A stretch of 64,000 nt of DNA from Nocardia transvalensis NBRC 15921 (GTDB lineage: Bacteria > Actinomycetota > Actinomycetes > Mycobacteriales > Mycobacteriaceae): contig NZ_BAGL01000061.1 in NCBI RefSeq assembly GCF_000308875.1, positions 57,295 to 121,294 on the forward strand. The letters are read 5' to 3'. Both the position numbers and the translations under genes were made by a program. The stretch's first letter is position 1. Each line of letters begins with the position of its first letter. This document shows positions 53,414 through 61,565 of this stretch, in pieces. Under the pieces are notes generated by a model. It was not told the origin of the DNA and did no database searches. It worked only from the letters and a program-made list of their open reading frames with translations.

Positions 53414-54373
53414 TCAGGCCAGGCCGCGGCGGCGATCGGCCTGGCGGCGCATCTCGGCGGCGGCGGACCGCATTGCCGCGGTGATCTTGAAGTGGCCGCC
53501 CCACTCGTTCAGGTCGCCGGGGCCGTACTCCGGCGCGGGCAGGATCTGGCGCAGCAGTTTGTCGGGCAGGCCGCGGCGCTGCCACTCGCGCGGGTAGCCC
53601 AGCGACACCTCTTCGTGGCGGACGCCGTCGTAGTAGGTGGTGCGCGGGATGTGGAGGTGGCCGTAGACCGAGCAGACCGCGTTGTAGCGGGTGTGCCAGT
53701 CCGCGGTCAGTTCCGTCCCGCACCACAGCGAGAATTCCGGATAGAACAGCATCCGGGTGGGCTCGCGGTTCAGCGGGAAGTGGTTGATCAGCACGACCGG
53801 AGCGCCGGGCGCCAACTCGTCGAGCCGGCGGCGGGTGTACTGCACGCGCGCGTGGCACCAGGCGTCGCGGGTCACGTACGGGTCCGGGGACAGCAGGAAT
53901 TCGTCGGTCGCGACGACATTGCGGTCGCGGGCGATGGCCATCGCCTCGGCCTTCGTGGTGGCCCCGTCCGGCCGCCAGGAGTAGTCGTAGAGCACGAACA
54001 GCGGCGCGACCGTGACCCGGCCGCCGTACTGCTCGGCCCCCGCGCCCTCCCAGACCGGGAACGGGTCCTCGGGCGTCAGCACGTCCAGGTCGCGGCACAG
54101 CGACACCAGGTAGTCGTAGCGGGCCGCGCCGTGCATCTGCACGGGATCCTTGACGGTGGTCCACAATTCGTGGTTGCCCGGCACCCAGATCACCTTCGCG
54201 AACCGGCGGCGCAGCGTCTCCAGCGCCCAGCGGATGTCGTCGGTCTTCTCCGCCACGTCACCCGCGACGATCAGCCAGTCCTCGGGGGAATCCGCCCTGA
54301 TCTGCTCGACGACGGGTTTGTTGCCCTGGTGCCCGACATGGATATCGCTCACGGCCATCAACTTCGGAGTCAC
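53414..54373 (-). CDS. metallophosphoesterase (Rv2795c-type)
   Basis: A 319-residue calcineurin-like phosphoesterase. Metal-ligand motifs: LMAVSDIHVGHQGNKPV (DxH), WLIVAGDVAEKTDDI (GD), VIWVPGNHELWTTVKD (GNHE), VLINHFPLNREPTRM and VYGHLHIPRTTY. In mycobacteria the homologue lies next to pptT, and a phosphodiesterase working against 4'-phosphopantetheinylation has been reported for that place (AcpH/PptH). The GTG at 54373 is the start. Here the permease and GNAT genes are inserted between the two. Confidence 0.9.
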   Translation of the reverse strand: MTPKLMAVSDIHVGHQGNKPVVEQIRADSPEDWLIVAGDVAEKTDDIRWALETLRRRFAKVIWVPGNHELWTTVKDPVQMHGAARYDYLVSLCRDLDVLTPEDPFPVWEGAGAEQYGGRVTVAPLFVLYDYSWRPDGATTKAEAMAIARDRNVVATDEFLLSPDPYVTRDAWCHARVQYTRRRLDELAPGAPVVLINHFPLNREPTRMLFYPEFSLWCGTELTADWHTRYNAVCSVYGHLHIPRTTYYDGVRHEEVSLGYPREWQRRGLPDKLLRQILPAPEYGPGDLNEWGGHFKITAAMRSAAAEMRRQADRRRGLA

Positions 54374-54451
54374 CCGGCACTACCCTCTCTACTCGCCTAC
54401 CGCGCCTGCATGCGCCAACCGCGGCGATCCCCTCCACATTCCCACGGGTGA

Positions 54452-55150
54452 TCAGGTGCTGCCTTCGCGACCCCCGGCGGCGCCATCGGTGACAGCGGCG
54501 TCGGGTGCTGCCACTTCGGCCTGTTCGATACCGCCGGTGAAGGCGCCGGCGGTGGCCGCGAGGGCGGTGCTGCCGGCGATCCGGGCGGGCAGGTGCGGGT
54601 CGGGGGGTGTGCGCAGCAGGACCAGCTGGTGGTAGAGCGGGGCGGTCGCGGCGATCAGCAGGGCGCGCGCGTCGGTGCCGGGCGGGATCTCGCCGCGCCC
54701 GATCGCCCGCTCGACCACGATCTCGCAGTCCGCGTACCGGCCCTCCCACAGCCGCCGCAGCGCGCGGGCGGCCTCGTCGGAGCGGAACGACACCGCGATC
54801 AGGGCCGCGGCGATCGACGGCCGTTCGAGCAGCGACTGCTGGATCTCCTCGTTCAGCGCCGCGAGATCGCCGCGCAGCGAGCCGGTGTCGGCCGGATGCC
54901 AGTCCAGGTCGCCGGCCGCGTCCACGACGTCGGCGAGCAGACCCCCGACGTCCCGCCAGCGGCGGTACACCGTGGCGCGGTGCACGCCCGCCCGCGCCGC
55001 GACGGTGTCCACGGTGAGTGCGTCGTAGCCGGATTCGGTCAGCTCGGCGCTGACCGCGTCGAGCACCTGGGCGCGGATGCGGGCGGTGCGGCCACCCGGC
55101 CGCGGCCGGGCCGGTGCGGTGGAATCTCCTGGTCGCGGTGCGGAATTCAT
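54452..55150 (-). CDS. TetR-family repressor of the resistance island
   Basis: A 232-residue TetR regulator: ARIRAQVLDAVSAELTESGY, DALTVDTVAARAGVHRATVY and RRWRDVGGLLADVVDAAGD form the DNA-binding part; a variable ligand domain follows (IAAALIAVSFRSDEAARALR). The ATG at 55150 is used; starts at 55186/55189 next to the operator would also work with AAGGTAG upstream. It is divergent from the ABC-F gene. Confidence 0.87.
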   Translation of the reverse strand: MNSAPRPGDSTAPARPRPGGRTARIRAQVLDAVSAELTESGYDALTVDTVAARAGVHRATVYRRWRDVGGLLADVVDAAGDLDWHPADTGSLRGDLAALNEEIQQSLLERPSIAAALIAVSFRSDEAARALRRLWEGRYADCEIVVERAIGRGEIPPGTDARALLIAATAPLYHQLVLLRTPPDPHLPARIAGSTALAATAGAFTGGIEQAEVAAPDAAVTDGAAGGREGST

Positions 55151-55194
55151 GGACGGTGATCCGATGGCTTGACGGGATGAGACCATCACGCTAC

Positions 55195-55220
55195 CTTAGT
55201 GCAACAATTGTCGCACTAAG
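55195..55220. promoter_or_regulatory. 26-base palindromic TetR operator
   Basis: CTTAGTGCAACAATTGTCGC then ACTAAG, a dyad with one mismatched pair around ACAATTGT. It lies just upstream of both divergent genes, the usual place for a TetR operator controlling itself and the resistance genes. Confidence 0.75.
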
Positions 55221-55306
55221 TGAGGTTATGCCGATGCTCATTCGAAGTGTTCGCCCGGTCCTGCGGTCCCGTGTGGCCGCGTCCTCGAATGCTTCGGAGC
55301 GTGTTC

Positions 55307-56920
<1,614 letters not shown>

Positions 56921-56966
56921 CACCCCCGGCGAGCAACCGCCGCAGACCTGAAAAGAGTGATGTCCC

Positions 56967-58145
56967 TTGCCTTCCCACCCTGCCCATATCGCCATGGTCG
57001 GCATTCCCGTCATCAGCCACGTCCTGCCCGGTCTCGCGGTCATCCGTGAACTGGTGGCGCGCGGGCACCGCGTGACCTACGCCAACGATCCGGCGGTCGC
57101 CGACGTGATCGCGGAAACCGGTGCGGAGTTCGTGCCCTGCACCTCCACGCTTCCGGTGGCCGACAACGACTGGCCAGACGATCCGATCGCCGCGATGAGC
57201 CTGTTCCTGGACAACGCCATACACGCGCTGCCGCAGCTGCGCGCGGCCTACGACCCGGACCCCGCGGACCTCTACCTGTACGACATCGGCGCGTACGCCG
57301 CCCGTGCCGTGGCCGAGGCGCAGGGACGTCCCGTGCTGCACCTGTCCCCGACCTTCGTGGGCTGGGACGGCTACGACGAGGAGGTCGCGGCGCCGCTGTT
57401 CCAGCTGCCGGGCGCGGAGCGGTACCGGTCGCGCTTCGCGGAGTGGCTCACCGAGTGCGGGGCGTCCACCACCGACTCGCTCGAGTTCTCCGGGAATCCC
57501 GGGCGGGCGGTGGCGCTCATCCCCCGGGCCATGCAACCGCAGGCCGACCGGGTCGACAGCGAGTCCGTGACGTTCGTCGGCCCGTGCTTCGACCCGGCGG
57601 ACGGGGACGGCTGGATTCGACCGGCCGCGGCGGAGAACGTCCTGCTGATCTCCCTCGGCTCGGCCTACACCCGGCAGCCGGAGTTCTACCGGCAGTGCGT
57701 AGCGGCCTTCGGCGACCTGCCGGGCTGGCACGTGGTGCTCCAGATCGGCAAATACACCGACCCACGGGAACTCGGCGTCGTCCCGGACAACATCGAGGTA
57801 CATCCCTGGGTCCCGCAGCGGGCGATCCTGGACCAGGCCGACGCCTTCGTCACCCACGTCGGCATGGGCGGCTGTGGCGAGGGCCTGCTCGCGGGGGTGC
57901 CGATGATCGCGGTTCCCCAGGCCGCCGAACAGTTCATGAACGCCGACCGGCTGGTGGAACTGGGCGTGGCCCAGCGCATCGACACCGCCGAGGCGACCGC
58001 CGCGACACTACGAAAGGCCCTGCACGACTTGGTCACCGACGCGGAGGTCGCCCGGCGCTCGGCCCGCCTGCGCGCCGACGCCCTCGCCGAGGGCGGGACC
58101 GCCCGCGCCGCCGACCTCATCGAAGCCATGCTGAATCCGGTCTAA
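56967..58145 (+). CDS. macrolide-type glycosyltransferase (MGT/OleD family)
   Basis: A 392-residue GT1 enzyme that would inactivate macrolides by adding a sugar from UDP-glucose. N-terminus HIAMVGIPVISHVLPGLAVI and RELVARGHRVTYANDPAVAD; donor-binding region VHPWVPQRAILDQADAFVTH, then VGMGGCGEGLLAGVPMIAVP and QAAEQFMNADRLVELGVAQ. The usual THAGMGST motif is changed to THVGMGGC. The start is TTG 56967 with AAAGAG upstream, matching the family N-terminus. It lies 46 bases after the ABC-F gene, as in the oleandomycin resistance genes. Confidence 0.85.
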   Translation: MPSHPAHIAMVGIPVISHVLPGLAVIRELVARGHRVTYANDPAVADVIAETGAEFVPCTSTLPVADNDWPDDPIAAMSLFLDNAIHALPQLRAAYDPDPADLYLYDIGAYAARAVAEAQGRPVLHLSPTFVGWDGYDEEVAAPLFQLPGAERYRSRFAEWLTECGASTTDSLEFSGNPGRAVALIPRAMQPQADRVDSESVTFVGPCFDPADGDGWIRPAAAENVLLISLGSAYTRQPEFYRQCVAAFGDLPGWHVVLQIGKYTDPRELGVVPDNIEVHPWVPQRAILDQADAFVTHVGMGGCGEGLLAGVPMIAVPQAAEQFMNADRLVELGVAQRIDTAEATAATLRKALHDLVTDAEVARRSARLRADALAEGGTARAADLIEAMLNPV

Positions 58146-59539
58146 GAGTTACCCCGCCCCGCGGGTATCTCGGCGCCCACCCGGGCCCATCGGCCCGAAA
58201 GGGTGCGGGCGGTCACCGCGATCGCGCGCAGGACGATGAAGGCGGACAGGCCCGTCCAGATCCCGGCGATGCCCCAGTCGAAGGCCAGCGACAGCCAGAT
58301 GACGGGGAGGAATCCGATCAGGGCCGCGCCCATGGTGGTGTTGCGCAGGTAGGCGGCGTCGCCCGCGCCCAGCAGGACGCCGTCGAGCGCGAAGACCACG
58401 CCCGCCACCGGGATGAGGGCGACGAAGAACCACCAGATGACGTGCGTGCGGTCGATGACCGCCGGGTCGGTGGTGAACAGTGCGGGCACCAAGGAGTAGC
58501 CGAGGGCGAAGAACACGGCCAGCGCCAGCGCGAACAACGTCGACCACGCCGTGATCCGCCGGGCCAGCCGCTCGGCTCCGCGCGCGTGGCCCGCGCCGAG
58601 CGCCGCGCCCGTCAGCGTCTGCGCCGCGATGGCGAGCGAATCCAGTGCCAGCGAAATGAAGTTCCACAGTTGCAGCACGAGCTGATGCGCCGCGACCGAG
58701 GCCGCGCCGAACCGGGACGCCACCGCCCCCGCGGAGACGAAACACGCTTGGAATGCCAGGCTGCGCACGATCAGATCGCGTCCCAGCACCAGCTGCGCGC
58801 GCATGATCGCGGGCCGCGGCGCCAGCGGGACGCGCTCGGAACGCCGCTCAGGGAACAGGCACTCCCGCACCAGCGCACCCAGGAACAGGGCGGCCGCGAT
58901 CACCTGCCCGATCACATTGGCGACCGCCGACCCCTCCAGTCCCAGCCGCGGCGCACCGAGCAGACCGTGCACCAGGACCGGGCACAGCACCGCCGAAATC
59001 GCCAGCCCCGCAACGACATACGCGAGCGGTCGGCGTGTCTGCTGTACCCCGCGCAGCCAGCCGTTACCGGCCATGGTGAGCAGGATCAGCGGCACCCCGA
59101 ACAGCGCGATCCGCAACCATCCGCGCGCCTCGCCGGCGATATCCGCACCGCCCGCGATCAGATCCGTGATCGGCCCCGCGAACGCTTGCAGCACAACCAG
59201 AATCAGCGCGCCGATACCGATGGCGGCCCAGCTGGCCTGCACGCCCTCCTCGACCGCGCCGCGCCGGTCCCCCGCCCCGAACCGCCGCGCCGACCGCGCC
59301 GTGGTGCCGTAGGTCAGAAACGTCAACTGCGTACTGACCTGCCCGAGTATCAGCCCGCCCACCGCCAGCCCCGCCAGCGCCAACGCCCCCAGCCGCCCCA
59401 CCACGGCCATATCCCACAGCAGGTAGATCGGTTCCGCGACAAGCACTCCCAGCGTGGGCACCGCGATCCCCAGAATCCGCCGCGGGCCGGCATCGGACGG
59501 ATCGTCGACCACGGTCGCGGTCTCGTCACCAGCGCTCAT
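58142..59539 (-). CDS. dinF: MATE-family efflux protein DinF
   Basis: A 465-residue multidrug and toxin exporter with twelve helices, cation-coupled. Seen: RRILGIAVPTLGVLVAEPIY, MAVVGRLGALALAGLAVGGL, GWLRGVQQTRRPLAYVVAGL and ASVAAHQLVLQLWNFISLAL. It matches Rv2836c in place, directly upstream of nrnA in gene order, so it is core rather than part of the island, although its stop overlaps the glycosyltransferase stop. Confidence 0.9.
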   Translation of the reverse strand: MSAGDETATVVDDPSDAGPRRILGIAVPTLGVLVAEPIYLLWDMAVVGRLGALALAGLAVGGLILGQVSTQLTFLTYGTTARSARRFGAGDRRGAVEEGVQASWAAIGIGALILVVLQAFAGPITDLIAGGADIAGEARGWLRIALFGVPLILLTMAGNGWLRGVQQTRRPLAYVVAGLAISAVLCPVLVHGLLGAPRLGLEGSAVANVIGQVIAAALFLGALVRECLFPERRSERVPLAPRPAIMRAQLVLGRDLIVRSLAFQACFVSAGAVASRFGAASVAAHQLVLQLWNFISLALDSLAIAAQTLTGAALGAGHARGAERLARRITAWSTLFALALAVFFALGYSLVPALFTTDPAVIDRTHVIWWFFVALIPVAGVVFALDGVLLGAGDAAYLRNTTMGAALIGFLPVIWLSLAFDWGIAGIWTGLSAFIVLRAIAVTARTLSGRWARVGAEIPAGRGNS

Positions 59540-59546
59540 CGCCGAC

Positions 59547-59602
59547 CCTCGCGCACAAGACATCCCTTTCCCGCCTCGCGCACCAGACATCCATTTTCCC
59601 GG
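59547..59602 (+). repeat. short tandem repeat next to site 8
   Basis: CTCGCGCACAAGACATCC and CTCGCGCACCAGACATCC start at 59548 and 59575, 27 bases apart, followed by CCCGGCGTGC half units at 59598 and 59622. It resembles the arrays at sites 4 and 6 but is more decayed. Confidence 0.55.
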
Positions 59603-59620
59603 CGTGCCCGCATCTCGTTG

Positions 59621-59684
59621 TCCCGGCGTGCTTTTGGCCGGGACCCACCACCTGTGGATTCCGGCCAAAAGCGTGCCGGAAAAA
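59621..59684. repeat. dispersed palindromic repeat, inverted pair (site 8)
   Basis: TCCCGGCGTGCTTTTGGCCG, spacer, then the inverted arm GATTCCGGCCAAAAGCGTGC and CGGAAAAA. The left arm has CGTGC where others have CACGC. It is 27 bases from the nrnA stop codon. Confidence 0.88.
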
Positions 59685-59711
59685 TGGGAGTGGGACAGAG
59701 GGCGCGAGCCG

Positions 59712-60716
59712 TCACGGGCGCAGTTCCGCCAGCAATGCCGTGACCAGGTCTTCTGGGGTGCCGGTGGTGGTGTAACCCGCGGCGTAGCGGTGGCCGCCGC
59801 CGCCCAGGCGGGTCGCGACCTGGGCCACGTCGACGCCGTCGTCCAGGCCGACGCCGGTGTCGCGGGAGCGCAGGGAGACGGTCCACAGGCCGGGGGCGGT
59901 GCGGGACTCCTTGAAGACGGCGGCGATGGCGGCCTCGGAGGTGGTGCGGACGACGTCGATGACGCTCTCCACCTCCTCCGAGCGCAGCCCGGCGACATCC
60001 TCGCAGCGCACGAACGCGTACACCAGCCCGGCGCCGTCGGCCGCCTCGGATTCGAGCTGCGCCGACCCGAGCACGCGCGACAGCATCGGCAACCAGCCGA
60101 ACGGGTGGGTGTCCATGAGCGTCCGGGTGATCCCCGCGCCATCGATCCCCGTCGACAGCAAACGATCAGCCAGCTTGTGGGTCCCCGGCCCCGCCCACCG
60201 GAAGCAGCCGGTATCGGTGACCAGGCCCGCGAACAGGCAGTAGGCGATCGACCGGTCGATCGGCTCACCCCACGCGTCGAAGACCCGCGCCAGCAGGCTG
60301 GTGGTCGACTCGGCCGTCTCGTCGATGACGTTCACGGTGCCGAACCGGGTATTGGACCGGTGGTGGTCGAGCACCAGAGTCGTTGCCGCGCCCGATATCC
60401 GGTCGGCCAGAGTACCCAGCCGACCGGCGCTGCCGCAGTCCACGGCCACCAGCAGATCCACCTCGTCCGGCACCTCCGCGGGCGGCACGAGGAATTCGAT
60501 GCCGGGGAGCGATCGCATCGAGGCCGGTAACTCCGCCGGCTCCGCGAACGACACCCGCACCGGCACCCCGCGCCGGTGCAGCACCTGCGCCAGCGCCAGC
60601 CCGCTGCCGACCGTATCGGCGTCGGGCTGCACATGGCACAGCACCGTCACCGATCGCGCGGCGTCCAGAACCTCGACCGCCGCGGCCAGATCCGCCGCCG
60701 GCTTTACTGCTGTCAT
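59712..60716 (-). CDS. nrnA: DHH-family oligoribonuclease / pAp phosphatase NrnA
   Basis: A 334-residue bifunctional nanoRNase and 3'-phosphoadenosine 5'-phosphate phosphatase. DHH motifs: VLCHVQPDADTVGSGLALAQ, LVAVDCGSAGRLG and TLVLDHHRSNTRFGTVN; DHHA1: GGGGHRYAAGYTT. The ATG at 60716 is the start. It follows rbfA by 28 bases as in Rv2837c-Rv2838c. Confidence 0.94.
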   Translation of the reverse strand: MTAVKPAADLAAAVEVLDAARSVTVLCHVQPDADTVGSGLALAQVLHRRGVPVRVSFAEPAELPASMRSLPGIEFLVPPAEVPDEVDLLVAVDCGSAGRLGTLADRISGAATTLVLDHHRSNTRFGTVNVIDETAESTTSLLARVFDAWGEPIDRSIAYCLFAGLVTDTGCFRWAGPGTHKLADRLLSTGIDGAGITRTLMDTHPFGWLPMLSRVLGSAQLESEAADGAGLVYAFVRCEDVAGLRSEEVESVIDVVRTTSEAAIAAVFKESRTAPGLWTVSLRSRDTGVGLDDGVDVAQVATRLGGGGHRYAAGYTTTGTPEDLVTALLAELRP

Positions 60717-60744
60717 CGCACAAGCCTCGACCGCCCGGTGGCGG

Positions 60745-61182
60745 TCAGTCTTCCTCGTCGCTCTTATAGGGGTCGGCCGCACCGGCGTAGGTCGCGTCGG
60801 ACGCCACCTGCGCCACCTTTTCGTCGGCCGCGCGGGCCCGCGCCAGCAGCTCCTCCATCTGCCGCGCCGCATCGGGCACGGTGTCCAGGACGAAGCTCAG
60901 GCTGGGCGTGAACTTGATGCCGGTGGCGGCGCCGACCTTCGAGCGCAAGACGCCCTTGGCCTTCTCCAGCCCCGCCGCGGCGCCCGGGAAGTCGGGCTCA
61001 GCGTCGATCGTCTCGCCCATCACCGTGTAGTACACGGTGGCCTCCCGGAGATCACCGGTCACCTTCGCGTCGGTGACGGTGATGAAACGCAACCGTGGAT
61101 CCTTGATCTCGTACTCGATGGCGGTACCGACGATATTGACGATCCGCTTCGCGAGCCGGCGTGCCCTGGCCTGATCCACCAT
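60745..61182 (-). CDS. rbfA: 30S ribosome-binding factor A
   Basis: A 145-residue KH-like ribosome maturation factor: ARRLAKRIVNIVGTAIEYEI, KDPRLRFITVTDAKVTGDLR, EATVYYTVMGETI and GIKFTPSLSFVLDTVPDAAR. GGAGGG precedes the ATG. Its acidic C-terminal tail is usual in actinobacteria. Same operon as infB and nrnA. Confidence 0.95.
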   Translation of the reverse strand: MVDQARARRLAKRIVNIVGTAIEYEIKDPRLRFITVTDAKVTGDLREATVYYTVMGETIDAEPDFPGAAAGLEKAKGVLRSKVGAATGIKFTPSLSFVLDTVPDAARQMEELLARARAADEKVAQVASDATYAGAADPYKSDEED

Positions 61183-61204
61183 GGCCGACCCTCCTTATTG
61201 GTAG

Positions 61205-61495
61205 CTAGTCTTCGGGTCCGAAGATCCGGCGGCGCACTGCCAGCAACTGTAACTCCGGACGGGCCGCCACGTGGCGTTCACACCGGTCGAGCACCTCTGT
61301 GAGATGCCCCATCTCGGAACTGACCATGGCGATACCCAGCAGCGCGCGACGGTATAGGTCCTGCTCTCCGGCCTCGGCCGCGCACACGCCGAAGCGCTGC
61401 AACTCGGCCAGGACGGGACGGATGACGGAGCGCTTCTGCTTCAACGTATGCACGTCGCCGAGCAAGACGTCGAACTCCAAAGCCCCGACGAACAA
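61205..61495 (-). CDS. DUF503 family protein
   Basis: A 96-residue protein: MFVGALEFDVLLGDVHTLKQ, KRSVIRPVLAELQRFGVCAA, and AMVSSEMGHLTEVLDRCERH. The family is usual between infB and rbfA in actinobacteria and has a ferredoxin-like fold; function unknown. The start appears to be the TTG at 61495, four bases after GAGGTGA. Confidence 0.85.
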   Translation of the reverse strand: MFVGALEFDVLLGDVHTLKQKRSVIRPVLAELQRFGVCAAEAGEQDLYRRALLGIAMVSSEMGHLTEVLDRCERHVAARPELQLLAVRRRIFGPED

Positions 61496-61521
61496 CGGCT
61501 CACCTCATTTATCGCGCAGCC

Positions 61522-61554
61522 CGCGCCGGGCGAATCGAATTCGCCCGGCGCGGT
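61522..61554. terminator. hairpin between infB and the DUF503 gene
   Basis: Perfect 14-base arms CCGCGCCGGGCGAA / TTCGCCCGGCGCGG with a five-base loop, 12 bases past the infB stop. There is no U-run. It could attenuate or stabilise transcripts between infB and the downstream genes. Confidence 0.55.
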
Positions 61555-61565
61555 CTCCACCCATC